DNA of 64,000 nucleotides from NCBI GenBank assembly GCA_963422465.1, contig OY730174.1, forward strand, positions 868,001-932,000. The letters are read 5' to 3'. Positions within the stretch are counted from its first letter, which is position 1. Each line of letters begins with the position of its first letter. A program made the translations under genes and the position numbers. Shown one piece after another: positions 31,774 to 45,921 of the stretch. The stretch comes from Lichina pygmaea (Eukaryota > Ascomycota > Lichinomycetes > Lichinales > Lichinaceae). The notes below the pieces were generated by a model, which had not been told where the DNA came from, did not search any database, and was given only the letters and a program-made list of their open reading frames with translations.

Positions 31774-32289
31774 ATTGCCCAGAAAAAGCCAGTCACATCT
31801 CTCCATCTGGATCTTGCTACCCCTGAACAAGCTAACCTCTTGATTGAGAGTGGGCTAGTGCTAGGGCACAGAATGCATGAAGCAGAACCTTTTCTGGCAG
31901 ACACAGTTATTGCACAATGTTTTAAGTGCTTTGGCTATGGACACCAAGCCCGCTTCTGCAAGAACAAAGCTGCTTGTGGTGCCTGTGGAGGCCAGCATGA
32001 AAGAAAAGCTTGCAAAGTTCCAGAGCATCTTCTCAAGCCAAAGTGCTGCAACTGTGGAGGAGCTCACTCAGCCTGGGCCAGTGCCTGCCCAGTACACCAA
32101 GAAGCAGCCAAGAAGGCAAGGGAAGCATGGAACACACGTCCAGGGAAATATGAGACCCCAATAACTACTTCTGTTCCAGCTCCACAACCTCCAGTTATGT
32201 TTTTCCCTCTCTCTCAGTCTCTACCAGGAGGGAAAAGACGTAAAACAGCTGAGCCATGCAGAAGCTCAGAGAGACTTAGAGATCTTTGA
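31774..32289 (+). pseudogene. LINE ORF1, second part with zinc knuckles
   Basis: Continues ORF1 in phase from 18945. It encodes a gag-like region with three Cys/His knuckles: CFKCFGYGHQARFC, CGACGGQHERKAC and CCNCGGAHSAWASAC, typical of ORF1 proteins of Tad/Jockey/I-type LINEs that bind element RNA. A basic patch (GGKRRK) lies near the end. The stop TGA is at 32287-32289. ORF2 follows after 15 bp, so ORF2 probably depends on reinitiation or a similar mechanism. Confidence 0.88.
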
Positions 32290-32304
32290 TGCAGAGATGT
32301 CTGT

Positions 32305-32535
32305 ATGAAAGACACAAAGCTTACACTTCTCCAGTACAATATGCAAAAAAGCCAATCAGTCCAAGAGCTACTGCTAGCAACCTCAGCTCTTCAAGAGGTG
32401 GACATTATTGCACTTCAAAAGCCCTGGAAGAATCCCCACATAGAAACAAGCACCTCAACTGTTTTCTCTTCTTTTCTTCCTCTTTACTGTTCAGAGATTG
32501 GCAGAACACTTTTTCTTATTAACAAAAATCTGAAA
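32305..32535 (+). pseudogene. LINE ORF2, part 1 (start of AP-like endonuclease)
   Basis: Starts MKDTKLTLLQYNMQKSQSV, the first strand of the APE-type endonuclease (LQ-x-N), and continues EVDIIALQKPW with the expected E/Q-P-W motif. It is interrupted by A2 after KNLK and continues in phase at 39081. The endonuclease nicks target DNA for target-primed reverse transcription. Confidence 0.88.
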
Positions 32536-33133
32536 TGTTGTGGTCTGTACTGTGCTGTCCTAACTGAGTATAGAATTAAGGGTGAGATGTGGAAGGTGGG
32601 TTGGTTCTCGCAGGAGAGGAGTGTCAAGGAGTGCGAAGGGGTTTGGTGGAACGTGGTGGTGGTGACACCTGATCAATGGCTTCGTACAAAAGGATTGTAT
32701 TGAAGTAGATCTAGTTGTCTGGATCACAACATAAGTTGAAGACAATTGTTCCATAAGGGAACTATCACCAGACTATGTAGTGCTGGCCTGTCAAGACAAT
32801 CAAGATTGTCTTGACAGTCTTGATGTCAAGACAGGTGAGATTGTCTTGACAGTCCCACTATGTTATGCACACTGCATCAAGACTGGTGAGATTGTCTTGA
32901 TGCTTCATGCACACTGTGTCAAGACTGGTGAGGCTGTCTCAATACTTCCTGTATCCTGCGTCAAGACTGGTGAGATTGTCTTAATACTTCATGCATGCTG
33001 CGTCAAGCTGCCCGTGTCTCAACAGTCACATGACCTCTTGTTGGTTGGTCACTTGACTTCCATGGTGTCCTCTTGCCTGGTCTGCGGCCTGATTGTCTAT
33101 AAATAAGTGGCTCCCATCCCAGAGGTCGTAACA
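32536..33133 (-). repeat. A2 LTR, left copy (3' LTR)
   Basis: Begins TGTTGTGGTCTG and ends GTCGTAACA as read on the + strand. It contains three full palindromic repeat modules plus the terminal one. Confidence 0.92.
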
Positions 33134-33300
33134 CTACCCTCCTCTCCTTCATTCATCATCCTGATGAATTCTTGAGTATATCTGTGAAATCACATGCCTC
33201 TGCTTACTGAAAACAACTGGCAGCCCAGATCTGTGATTATAACTTTGTGTCACTTGCTCAGTGTGACTTCTGTGTTTTGAACTACAAGCCCTGCTTCTGA

Positions 33301-33670
33301 ATGTCTGACAACAACAATAAGTTGAAGTGCGCTGAATGCACTCATTGTGGGAAGTCCTGTGTGTCACTTTCTTGGGAGTTGCTGAACATGACCTGAGATA
33401 ACCTTCGCAAGGATTTGGCTGTTGATGAGGCCAAGTGGGATACTCTTGTTAAGCAGCTTGCTGAGCTGCAGGCTTGTGTGCCCTGAAAGTGAAAGGTTCT
33501 TGAAGGTGCTGAGAGTCAAGCAAAGAAGAAGCTCCAGTGCCTTGTTGCTGAAATGGAGGTGGATGGTGAAGACTTGTCGGCGACAGTCATTGATGTGTCT
33601 GTGCTGCAGGCTGAGCTGTTCAGTCCTGCTTCTGCCAGAACTGCTGCAGGAGGAGCTGGCAGTTCGTGAG
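33301..33670 (+). pseudogene. Antisense ORF of A2 (fossil copy)
   Basis: Starts [20 protein letters not shown] and corresponds to the open copy in A4. It overlaps the pol end on the other strand. The copy is broken. Confidence 0.7.
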
Positions 33671-36600
33671 GTTCCTGAGTGGTTCCCAGGTATTTTCCGA
33701 GTCTGGGTAGTTTTTCCACTTGACAAGGTATTGCTGACCTTTTCTCTTCAAGATCTGTTTGATCTTGAATTTCTGTTCTTTCTCTGGTTGGTAATGAAAT
33801 GTTTCCTGCAAGGGTGTGCTCTGGTCAGCTAATTTGATCATTGAGATGTGAAAGTTTGGGTGTACCGAAGCATCTCTCAGTAGTCGCAGTCTGATGTTGA
33901 CTGGTCCAGTTCTTTCTTTGACTGAAAATAGTCTGACCTTGACATAGTCCAGTTTCTTTGTTCTTGGTTTCTTGACTTTCCAATTTTTTGTGAGGAGGTA
34001 GACTTTATCCTCCTTCTTCAGCTGAGGTGCTATTTTCAATTTTTTGTCTATTTGGTGTTACATCTTTTCTGAGGTCTCTTAAAAGTAATACCTTATCATC
34101 ATGTGTGTTTGTTGTAGGAGCTTGTCATGTTGGAGTACTTTCTCTATATTTGGTGAAGCTCTGCTTGGCATTCTGATGTTTGTGTGTTGTCCAAAATTAG
34201 CAAAGAATGGTGATTCCTTTGTTGAGTCTGATCTGTGCTGGTTGATTGCCAGCTGTGCCACTGGTAATAATTGTACCTAATTGCTGTGGGTCTGGTTGAT
34301 GTAATGCCGCAAATAAGTCTCCAGAACTTGGTTTGCTTGCTCTGTCTGGCTGTCAGTTCGTGGGTGATAGGCTGTAGATATCTTGGGTTTTGTTCCCATG
34401 GCTGCACTGATTGTTTTCCAGTAGTTGGATGTGAAGAGTTTATCTCTGTCAGTAATAACTGTGATTGGAACTCTGTGGTCCCTGACTAATCTGTCCAGTA
34501 GAAGGTGTCCCAACTGCTCTGCTGTGTGGGTTTCCTTGAATAGTACCACTATTAGGTATTTTGTGAATCTGTCCACAATCACTATAATTGAGTTATAGGT
34601 GATTCCTGTGACTGGGTCTTTGGACTTGGGTAGCTTTGTGATGAAGTCTATTGACACATCTTCCCAAGGGCCTCTTGGTATTATGTTCAGGTGTCTCTCT
34701 CTGTATGGCTTATGTTTTCTATGTTTGTTTTTCTGGCATAGTAGACACTTGCTGATGTAGCTTGTGACATGTTGTCAGAGGTTGATGATATTGTTCCCTG
34801 CCTGTTAGATAAAGTCTGTGGTTTTGGTGATTCCTGGGTGACTATGTGCTGGATTATTGTGGTAGTTTCTTATTAGTTCTTCAGTGTCTTCTACTGTGAG
34901 CTTGTTGATCTGTGGTTAAGGCACCAGGTTTCCTTGCTGGTCCTGCTGTAAGATTGTTCCTTGGCATTCATCATCTTCCATGTGGTTTTTTTGTCAGCTT
35001 AGTACATCTACTCTCCTATTGTCTTGTCCAGGGGTGTACAAGATCTTGAACTTGTGTTACCCTAGGAGTTCAGTCTATCTGACTTGTTGTCTGTTCAGCT
35101 TCTTGGTTGTTGTGAACGTTGTCAGATTCTTGTGGTCTGTGAGAATAGTGAGTTCAGAACTGCTTTCCGCATACACTCTCCAATGTTTGAGTGTGTTGAC
35201 AACTGCCAGTAGTTCTTTGTTGTGGATATTATAGTTTTGTTCCACTTGTGACATTTTGCGTGAGTAGTAGGTAACTGGGTGTCACTTGCTGTCTGCCTGT
35301 TGGCATAGATATACTCCCACCGCTTGGTCTGAAGCATCTGTTTTGATTCATGTTGGCTGACCTGTCTTGAAGTTAAGAAGAACTGGTTCCTTGGCGCAAG
35401 TGTCCTTGAGCTGTTAGAATACTTTTTGTTGTCTCTCTGTCCACCAGTACTCCATGTCCTTCTTCATAAGTTCTGTCAGTGGTGTTGCCATCTGTGAGTA
35501 GTTCTTAATAAACTATCAGTTGAAGTTGGCAAATTCTAGGAAGACTTGTACTTTCTTGACTGATGTCAGTGTTGGCTATTGCTGAATCACTTTGATTTTC
35601 TCAGAGTTGATCTTGATCCTTTTGATCCCTATAATGTATCTGAGGAATTCAACTTCCAGTTTGTTGAACTTGTATTTCTTCAGGTTGAGCTTGAGCCCTG
35701 CCTCTTGTAGGTATTGTAGAACATCCTTCACATGTTTGGTATGTTCCTGTTGTGTGTTTGAGTAGACAAGAATATTGTCTAGGTAGGTGATAGCTGTTTG
35801 GTCCAGGTGTGCTCTGATGATGTTGTTGATCAATGCTTGACATGTTGCTGGTGTGTTTGTAAGTCTGAATAGCATAACCAGATACTTGTAGTGTCTGTAT
35901 CAGGTTCTGAAGGCTGTCTTCCACTCTTCTCCTTCTTTCATGTGTATCAGGTTGTATACTCCTTTCAAGTCCAGCTTGGTAAAGATTGTAGCTTGGCTGA
36001 TCCTGTCTTGCAATTTGTTCACATTTGGTAACAGGTATCAGTTTTTGATGGTAATGTTGTTGAGTTTCCTGTAATCCACACAAAGTCGAAGACTTCTGTC
36101 TTTCTTTGGTGCAAATAGTATCAGGTATCCTGCTGGCGATTGAGATTCTTGAATGAAACTCTTTCTCAGGTTTTCCTCCAGGTACTCACAAAGTACTTGG
36201 AGCTCTTTCTCTGATAACTGGTAAATTGGTCCAAATCCTGGCTCTGTCCCTGGTTGCAACTTGATCTCATGATCCCAAGGTTAGTGCTTAGGCAACACTG
36301 CTGTTGTTGTCTCTTCCTGAAAGAGGTTATCATACCCAGGTCAGTACTCTTCAGGGATCTCCAGAGGGTTAACAACTTCCTCTCTCTTCATCTCTGACTG
36401 TTTGGCCACCTGGTTCTGGAGTATGCCTGTCAAGACAGACCTCTTCTCTTGAGAGTTGTTCTTTCTATCAGTGAGGTTCCACTGAGAACTCCTTCCCTCA
36501 TCTGTCCACACCTTCTGTGGCTGGTAACAGGTCTGAGCTGTGTTGTTAGTGCAGTTCCTAAACATGAGTACTCCTGTTCTCCAGTTAACAACTGGGTTGT

Positions 36601-38475
36601 GCTTCTTTAGCCAAGACATCCTCAAATAGATATCCTAAGTGGCCAACTTGACAATATCAAGGTGGATCCTTTCAGTATAGTGTCTGGTAACTATTTCCAT
36701 TGGCTGTGTCTCATAGCAGACTAGCTCTGTCTGTCTATTTACCATCGTGAGCTGATAGGGCTACCACTTGCATCTCCTTCCAGTGCTGAGGGTATTGTAA
36801 AGTTGTCTTGAAATATAGTTTCCACTGGCTCCAGAGTCAACAAGTGCGTATGTCTGTACTGGTGTGTTGGCATGTAGTGACACAGGTAATCACAGGTGCT
36901 TTGTGTTGCTAGGGGTCATGTTGTTGAGCTCCTGATGTCACCCCTTGACAAGAGAGTTCAGTCTTTTCCTGATTGAAGTGTTTTTCCACTGACTGGGCAA
37001 TAGGTCCAGCTATTCCCATCAGTTCTGAGGAATCTGTTCATGAATTTATCTTGCTGATGCTTGTCACATCCAGGCTTAAGGCAGTACTGCCAGTTGTTGA
37101 TGTAGCAGTTGTTGTTGTTGCCTTGCTGTAGGAACATAAGGTGTTTGTGCTAATCATGTGTGTGCCTGGGGAATGTGGTGTGTTGGTGTTTGTCCCAAAG
37201 ATGGATCTCACACACATCCTTCTCGCAATTGACCTAATACTTGTGGCAGGTGGTGCAGTAGGGTAAATGTCCTCTGTACCTTTGTAGTTGTTTGTGGTAG
37301 ATGCAGTAGTGCTTTGTGCAAAACCTCCACTGTAGTTTGCTGTAGTGTAGGTTTCATAGGTCTATGCTGTAAGTATAGCTTTCTTGTGGTATTTCTTCTT
37401 TGATAGACGTGAGTTTATCTCAGTCTCTATCAGAGGTGGTTAAGGGCTCCTGTCCCTTGTCCTGACCTGTCTGTTCTGGTAGGTTCTTGCCTCCTGATGT
37501 TGCTAGTTGGTGGGCTGCTTCCAATGTCTGATCATAGTTATCCTATTGTTCAAGGGATAGCTAAGCCTTTTCTGGTGAGTCCTCTGGCTTGATAACATTC
37601 CAGTCTCTGTCGAGTGTATTAAGTTGCTGTTGGTGCACCTTGTTCTTTGAACAACAGTCTCTTGCTATATAGCCTAGCTTGCCACAGGCATAGCACTTCA
37701 GTGCTTTCCTCTTTTTATTATTCCTTCCCTTTGTGAACCTTCTCTTGTGGTGGACTGCATCCAGTTCCATAGGTGCATAGCCATATGGATCATGTGGCAG
37801 TGTCTTGTTAGGCAGCTTGTAGTGGTTGCTCACATGCTATGCAGGGTGGCTGTATCCTCTGTCATAGCACTTCTCCATCACTTACTTGAATAACTTGTTG
37901 TTGATGTTGATTGCTTGTGTGATGAGTTCATCCAGTGTATCAACTGCTTGTCTGTTGAAGGTGATCTCATCCTTCATGTTTTCCTTGAGTCCATGTTGGT
38001 ACATGACTATCAGGGTGTTGTCATCCCAATCAGTCAGTACTGAGTATTGTTTGAACTGTGTGGTGTACTCTGCAGCTGAGTGTTGTTGTTTGATGTGCTG
38101 GATCATTCATATAGCCACTTTGTCTTTGTTAGATAGTCCAAGAATCCTTTTGATCTTGTCCTTGAATTGTGTCTATTTTGTCATCTATTCTGTTGTACTG
38201 TTGTGGTCTCTGTTTCCTGAAAGATGTTTGTTGACGTAGAGCTTGATCCATCAATAAGTATTGCCTCTTATGTAAGTGGTTGCAAAGAGGAGCTACTTTT
38301 CTTTAAGCAGCTTTATCTCTGGTTGGAATTGAAAGTAGACTTGGAGTTGCATAAGCCAGTCGTTAATCTTGTTTCTTTCACTGTAGAACAGGTCTGGCTT
38401 GGCGATGCTAATCTTTCTATCTGGGAATCCAGGGTTGGTTGCTCCTGAGGTACTTATCCTTGAGGGTTTTCAAAG

Positions 38476-39075
38476 TGTTGCAGTCTGTACTATGCTGTCC
38501 TAACCAAGTATAGAATTAAGGGTGAGATGTGGAAGGCAGGTTGGTTCTTACAGGAGAGGAGTGTCAAGAAGTATGAAAAGGTTTGGTGGAACATAGTGGT
38601 GGTGACACCTGATCAATGGCTTTGTACAAAAGGATTGTATTGAAGTAGATCTAGTTGTCTGGATCACAACATGAGTTGAAGACAATCATTCCATAAGGGA
38701 ACTATCACTAGACTATATAGTGCTGGCCTGTCAAGATGATCAAGATTGTCTTAACAGTCTTGATGTCAAGACAGGTGAGATTGTCTTGACAGTCCCACCA
38801 TGTTATGCACCCTGTGTCAAGACTGGTGAGATTGTCTTGATACTTCATGCATACTGTGTCAAGACTGGTAAGGCTGTCTTGATACTTCCTACATCCTGTG
38901 TCAAGACTGGTGAGATTGTCTTGATGTTTCATGCATGATGTGTCAAGCTGCCTGTGTGTCTCAACAGTCACGTGACCCCTTGTTGGTTGGTCACTTGACT
39001 TCCATAGTGTCTTCTTGCCTGGCCCACAACCTGATTGCCTATAAATAAGTGGCTTCTATCCCAGGGGTTGTAACA
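38476..39075 (-). repeat. A2 LTR, right copy (5' LTR)
   Basis: Three full plus one terminal repeat modules, the same number as the left copy. It ends GGGGTTGTAACA next to the TGAAA duplication. Confidence 0.92.
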
Positions 39076-39080
39076 TGAAA

Positions 39081-40139
39081 CTCTCTTCTCTTCACCCTAC
39101 TTTCTGGAGTAAAGACTTTGTTTCTCTTGAAATCTACTTGGAAAACTCTTCTACTTCTCTTTGAGTACATAATCTTTATTTCACTCCCTCAAGTCAAGAA
39201 AACTACACAGAGACATCAGAAGCACTTCTCTGTCTACTTCAAAATGCTTTACAAGAACAAGGACAATATATTCTCCTCACAGACTCAAACCTGCACCATC
39301 CAGACTGGTCAAAGAAAAGAAGACTGTACTCTGAGACTGCAAACAAGTTCCAAGGTCTAATGAAAGATTTAAATCTGGATCTAGCTATTGCACCTTTCAC
39401 TCCCACCAGAGCAAGATCTTTTTCTGAAAAACTATGTTCTGCAATTGATCTGTCCTTTATTTCTTCCTCTCTTTCTAATTCTCTGATCTTCTCCAAAGTG
39501 GCTCTCCAGTTCTTCCATGGGTCTGACCACAGACCTATACTAACTAGCCTGGATCTGGAGCCCCCAAGGAAAACCTGGAAACCAGAGAGAAACTGGAAGA
39601 CACTGGACTCAAACCTTGCAAGATCAGAGTGTGAGAAGCTACAGCTGCTCTTCTACTTCCAAGACAAATATGAAGTGGATAAGTACCTGGAGTATCTTGA
39701 CAAATTTCTCCAAGAAATAGCAAGTAAATGCACACAGCTCCAGAAGCAATCTTGCTACTCAGTCCTCTGGTGGAATCAAGAGATCCAAAACAAAGTCAAA
39801 GAAGAAAGAAGACTAAGAAGAAAAGTGCAAAGAAGGCAAGCAAGTCAAGAGAAACTTGAGCAAGCAACCAAGCTCAAGAAAAAAGTAATCAGAGATGGAA
39901 AGCAGAATACCTTCAGACACCAAATCCATGAACTGGCCAGCTCTTCAAAGTTCTGGAAGCTTGCAAAGTGGGGAAAGTCCAAAGCTAACAAGACTCCTGA
40001 TCTTCCTCTGGTTCCTGATCTAGAAACTCAAGAAGGAACAGCTAAGACCTTTGAGGAAAAAACTAAAGCTTTCTCACAGCAGTTCTCCCCAAAAGCTCTA
40101 GTCCCAGAACCAAGCCCAGAAAGCTTCCAGACTGTCCCT
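39081..40139 (+). pseudogene. LINE ORF2, part 2 (endonuclease to pre-RT region)
   Basis: In phase with 32535. It contains YILLTDSNLHHPDWSK (endonuclease D-x-N-x-H motif) and FFHGSDHRPILTSL (SDH motif), so the catalytic endonuclease signature is present. A lysine/arginine-rich linker follows (about 39790-39880). One in-frame TGA (39162) lies in the endonuclease part. It ends at the B2 insertion (QTVP) and continues at 46468. Confidence 0.88.
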
Positions 40140-40566
40140 TGTTAAGGCCTAGGCCGGAACAGCCCAGGTAAGCAAGGGAGGAGTGTTAGTTATGCGGAAC
40201 AACATCCGACTGATCCGGTGGACAAGCAGGAGCTAAGCGAGGAGCTCATCCGGTGGACAAGTAGGAGCTAAGCGAGGAGCTTGTCCGGTGGACAAGCAGG
40301 AGCTAAGCGAGGAGCTTGTCCACGCAAAAGAATGATACCCCTTGAGAAGACCCCCCCCCTTGGGGCATCTGTATAAAGACCCCCCAAAGGGCCCGGAGGG
40401 ATTAGCTCTCCAGGCTGAACACACAATACGAACTCATCGTACTGAGACAATAGCACAGGAGAGTTACCCCACCTGTCTATTCCTCTACCAAGTCCCTGTC
40501 TAGAATCCACCCTGTGAAGCAACAGACTGAGCCACCTTCTGTGTGAACCCGGCCCAGCCCTTAACA
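40140..40566 (+). repeat. B2 5' LTR
   Basis: Starts TGTTAAGGCCT and ends CCCAGCCCTTAACA. It contains three tandem 35-bp modules with GGTGGACAAGCAGGAGCTAA (about 40216-40322), against one in the 3' LTR. Confidence 0.92.
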
Positions 40567-43500
40567 GTTTCAGCCTCTAACATATAGGACACTGACTTGA
40601 TACAATGGTGGATCCACAAAGCCCTACCCTTTCTCAGGCAGCCCAAGTCCAAGCTGCTCAGGTGGCTCAGGCCCAGGCTGTCCAGACAGCACCTATTGTT
40701 AACCTACCCCTGAAGCCCTTGAAGGTAGGTGCCCTGAAGAGGTACAATAGATCCAGGGGAGGACTGGAGTTGTTCTTCTCACAACTGGAGCTCTACTATA
40801 GGTTCAACACAGTCCAGTTCCCAACAGACTAGGAGAAGGTGCTGTTTGCAGCCTCCTACCTGGAAGGACCAGCCTTCGCTTAGTTCAATGTCTACTTAAG
40901 GGATTACCTAGACAATCAGGCAGACCCCAAGGAGCAAGAAAACAATACCCGACAGGTTATGGGAAGCTTGAAAACCTTTAAGACAGCCATGAGGAAGATG
41001 TTTGGGATCCTTGATGAGGAAAAGGATACAGAATGAAAGCTCCAAGCACTGCGGCAAACTGGATCAGCATCGGAATTCGCAGTGAAGTTCCAACAACTAG
41101 CAGTGAGGACCCAGTGGGGGGACAGTGCACTAACAGCACTATTCTACCAAGGCCTCAAGGAACAAGTCAAGGATGACATCGTGTGAGAAGACTGACCAAC
41201 CAAGCTCTACAAAATGATCAAGACTGCAGCTTGCATCAACAACTGACAGTTTGAGAGAGAGCTTGAGAAGTGAGGCAAGCAGACAAAACTATAGGTGAAG
41301 AAAAAGCCAACACCTGCCAAAGATAACTACGGCTTGGTACCCATGGAAATCAATACGGTGGAACTACAAAAGAAGGAGACATAGAAGTGTTACAACTGTC
41401 AGAAAGTGGGCCACCTTGCGGTGAACTGCAGGAGCAAGAAGAAGAACAAGAAGGGCAAAGGGAAGCAGTTGAACGCCACAAGTGCCTGGAAAGGCAGGGA
41501 GACAGAGGAGCCCCAGAGGGCTCCCCAAGGCACACTGCCCCACAATCACCCTGAGGCAGTACTCCTCAGAGAGGAGGACGACCTCCGACAACACACTGAA
41601 AAACTTGAGAACATGCTACAGGAAACCTTGGATCATCTCAACAAGGTCCAAAGGAAAGTCGACAGAATCCACTGGGAGGAAGACCTGATCTCTGAGTTTG
41701 ACGCAACTGGCTATATGGAGGAACAGGTTGATGACAAAGAACCCCAGCCACCACCAGTCCCTGACAAACCTGTCCTTCGATGACAGGACACAACCCTATC
41801 AGAAATAGGGGAGACGCAAGTGTTATGATAGGTTGATGATACCCTCAGCGTCACACAGGTCAAAGACACCACCACACAATGCAAACAACACGTGGTAGAG
41901 CGTCAGGCCCAGAGCCTAGGCAGCTCAAAAAACTAGCAGTGCTCTTCAAAACTGGGGTTGGAAGAGCAGGCAAGACAACACCCCGGGAGGAAGGAGTCAA
42001 GCCAAGCCTTGACGCAACAGCCTGCAGCCCACACTTTCGCATCAAGATCAGAGTCAATGGGTGGTTGGCTAAGGCCATGATCAACTCTGGTGTGACTGGC
42101 AACTTCATGTCAGAAAGCTTTGCCAGAAGAAACAAGGTTCCAGTCCAAGGCAAGAAAGACCCCTACCAGTTGATGGTAGTGGACAGAACACCACTCTCCA
42201 AAGACAAGGGATGAGTGATGAAGGAGACCAAGAGTCTGAGACTGAGTGTCTATGGCATGACAATCAGAACAGAGAAATTCGACTTGGTCCAGATACCACA
42301 TGAAGTTATATTGGGACTTCTGTGGTTGGAAAAACAAAACCCAAGGATTGACTGGAGAAGAAGGCAACTAGTCTTTCCAGATAAGACACTGGTCATGTCA
42401 GAACCAGGGGTGACGATTAAAGAAATCTCACTGACACGCTGGAAGAAATACCACCAGCACAGGCAGGCCTGTGTGGTCTGGATGAAATCCCAAACACAAC
42501 AACTTTGCACCACGCAAGACGCCGTGGGCGAGACTCAGGTACTGCAGTTGCCAAGTGAGTATAAAGAATACCAGGAGATGTTCAAAGAAACAGTGATTGT
42601 GATGCTACCAGAACATCAGGAGTGGGACCACAAGATTCTGCTGGAAGACAGAAAAAAATCCACACACAGCCCTATCTACACTCTGTCAGCAAAAGAGCTT
42701 GAGGCCCTGAGAGACTACCTGGACAAGAACCTAGCGAAAGGGTTCATAAGACCTTCAACATCACCAGCTGGATACCTGATATTGTTTGTGCCAAAGAAAG
42801 ACAGCAAACTTCAACTGTGTGTTGATTACCAGCGGCTAAATGTGATTACAGTGAAGAACCACTACCTGCTGCCACTGATATCAGAAATCCAAGACTGGAT
42901 CCAAGGAGCCAAATAGTTCACCAAGTTTGACATTCAAGGCACTTTCAACCTGGTTAGGATGAAAGATGGCGAGGAATGGAAGACAGCCTTTTGTACAAGG
43001 TACAGGCACTACAAGTATACTGTGATGCTATTCAGCCTTACGAATGCACCAGTGACATTCCAATCACTTATTAACGCTGTCCTCCGACAATACCTGGATA
43101 TATTTGTCACTGCTTATATTGACAATGTCTTGGTATACACCAATGGAACCTTGGAGGAGTATAAACAGCATGTCAAAACAATCCTACATGCACTCCAGAA
43201 AGCAGGCATAAGGTTACACCTTGATAAAAGTGTTTTCCACACAAAAGAAGTGGAATATTTAGGGTCAATCCTGACAACAGAAGGAATCTGAATGGACGAC
43301 ACAAAGACAGCAGCAGTACAAGACTGGCCAACACCCAAAAACCTCAAAGAAGTACAATTCTTCCTAGGATTTGCAAACTTCTACTGATGATTCATCAAGG
43401 ACTACTCAAGAACAGCAGTAGCCTTGACAGAGTTAACCAGAAAGAATGAATCTTTCAGGTGGAGGGAGAGCCAACAAGTGGCCTTCCAGGAGTTGAAGGA

Positions 43501-45287
43501 TAAATTCATCTCCACACCTATTTTGGCATCATTTGATCCTGAGAAGAGGATTATTCTGGAAACTGATGCCTCAGACCAAGCATTGGGATCCTGCTTGTGT
43601 CAACCAGACGCCAACAACCGCTTACACCCTGTCGTGTACCAATCAAGAAAGTTCTCTGGCCCAGAACTGAGGTACGATGTTCACGACAAAGAGTTGCTAG
43701 CAATCGTCAACACATTCCAAGAATGGAGGCCTTACTTGGAGGGGGCAAAATACACAGTAGACATGTACTCGGACCACAAGAACTTAGCTTACTTCACAAC
43801 AACAAAGAAGCTAAACTGATGACAAGTTCGATAGGCAGAGTTGTTAGCATCATACAACTTCCAAATCCTCTACCAGAAGAGCACTGAAAATGCTCGAGCG
43901 GACACTCTCAGCAGGTGACCAGACCTGATGGACAAGAAAACAACAGAGGAACACCCAATCCTAGTGACAAAAGGACAAACCCTGGTCTATGCCCAACCCC
44001 AACTGGCAACAACAGAAACAAAGAGTCCACTCCTTACTCTTGGCCACAAGGCGGCAAACAAAAAGGAAATTGTGCCAGAAAGAGCACAAGAGGAGGTGAT
44101 CTGGAGGCACTATGACAGGCCTTTGCACAGACACCCCGGGTGAGATAAAACCTTGGAGAAAATCCAAAGGAATTACTGCTTTGACAGAATGAAGTGCAAG
44201 GTGACAGAGTTTATTTGCAACTGCGAACAGTGTGTGAAGAACAAGCCATCAAGACATAAGCTCTATAGGCAGGCACAGCAAATAGACCTACCCGAGGCAC
44301 TATGGGAAACTATCATGATGGATTTTGTGGTCAAGTTGCCAAAGTCAACAGACCCAGCAACAAAGGTGGTATACGATAGCATTTTGGTGGTTGTTGACAA
44401 GCTCACTAAATACACCCACCTGGTCCTGTGGAAAGAGTCAGGAACCACGAACAAACTTGCGAGTGTCCTACTCAGAGAGCTGGTAAGCCACCAAGGGCTA
44501 CCAAAGACAATCATCTCAGATCAAGACAAACTCTTCACCTCAAAATTCTGGAACACGTGGACAAGGCAACTTGGCATTGATACAAGGATGTCAACAGCCT
44601 ACCACCCACAAACTGACAGACAAACTGAGTGGACAAACCAGACAATGGAGCAGTATCTACAACACTACATCAACCACCAGCAGGATAACTGGGTGGAACT
44701 GCTACCAATAGCCCAGTTTGTGTACAACAACCAGTAACATAGTGTGACAGGGACAACACTATTCTTTGCGAACTACAGAAGAAACCCCCAATGGCAGGCA
44801 ACAGCAGGAGGCAATATTGTCAATGTTAGCAAACTCACTGCTATGTATAAGATGATGAAAACAACAATCAACTGTGCCCAGAATGCCACCACCCGCTGAT
44901 TACACAACAAAAGGTTGAAGGGACCAACCCTGGAAAGAGGGGATAAGGTCTACCTATCAACAAAAAACCTGCACTCAAAGTGACTGAGCAAAAAGCTGGA
45001 TCATGTACAAATCAGACTATTCAAAATCAAGAAGCGCACTGGGAAGGTCAACTATCAACTGAGACTACCACAAAAAGCAAGGATACACTGAGTATTCCAC
45101 GTCTCACTGCTTGAACCAGCACCCAGTGACGCAGAGATCAAGACAGAATAGAACTTCAAGGATAACAAAGAAGAGTACAATGTTGAAAGAATCCTGGATA
45201 GTCAAAGAAACAGACAGAAAACTGAGTACCTGGTGAAGTGGTTAGGATTTGACAAAAAGGAAAATTTGTGGGAACCAACTGAGAACT

Positions 45288-45860
45288 TCAGCCCTGCGAT
45301 GAACCAGAAGCTGGTGGATTACCACCAAGCAAACCTGCAGTGACCAGGTCCAACAGAGACAACAGCTTGAGAGAAGCCAAAGTCTCTGAAGAGAAGACAT
45401 CCTCAAAGGATGGTGGAGCAGCAGCCTGACAGGCCTCCTGTTTGCGGATAACACAGAGAGCCTCCTGTTCCTGAGCATCAAGAGATTCCTGATTCTTGAT
45501 GGCAGACAGCTCACGACAGATGGCATCAGCCTTCTTCTGTGAGAGATGACCCAGCTGCCAGTGGAGGTGGATCTGCCAGGGAAGCAACTTTGACAATTGG
45601 TTATCAGTCTCCCGTAACTGAGCCTTGAGCTGCTCGCACTCAAGTTCCATCTTCTTCTATTCTGATTCTGAGAGATGAAGGTTGCAGTGACAACTCTTCT
45701 CAACACACCAACAACAAAAAGATGATGCAGAGCTCACAACACACTTGGCGTGGTTGTGATGACAAGCACCACATGCAATTTTCGATTCCTTGCCTATTTT
45801 GCCAATACGACAAGAAAGAAAACTGTGATGACAAGTTCGAGTTGTCTGGCTTTGGTTCAT
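45288..45860 (-). pseudogene. Antisense ORF of B2 (fossil copy)
   Basis: Opposite to gag-pol. It keeps the six-cysteine pattern C-x2-C-x6-C-x8-C-x2-C-x6-C (CGACHHNHAKC, then CCWC and the last Cys) and the following Glu/Lys/Gln-rich helix (LECEQLKAQLRETDNQL). The copy is broken but shows the gene was part of the family. Confidence 0.72.
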
Positions 45861-45921
45861 GACAAAAGAGGAGCAGGAATGAAAAGGATCTGGGGACAGA
45901 ACCCTTGGAGGAAGGGGATAG

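Larger units (their letters stand above)
32536..39075 (-). mobile_element. A2: Ty3/gypsy chromodomain element, family A
   Basis: Lies in LINE ORF2 with duplication TGAAA (32531-32535, 39076-39080). LTRs are 32536-33133 and 38476-39075 (about 600 bp). On the minus strand: gag (about 38450-37560) with a CYACGKLGYIARDC knuckle near 37690, protease region (about 36840), reverse transcriptase (about 36290-35500), RNase H (about 35480-34980), integrase (about 34900-34080), and chromodomain-like end (about 33800-33650). The antisense ORF remnant lies at about 33301-33670 (+). The copy is badly broken, with many breaks, and is strongly CpG-depleted. Confidence 0.92.
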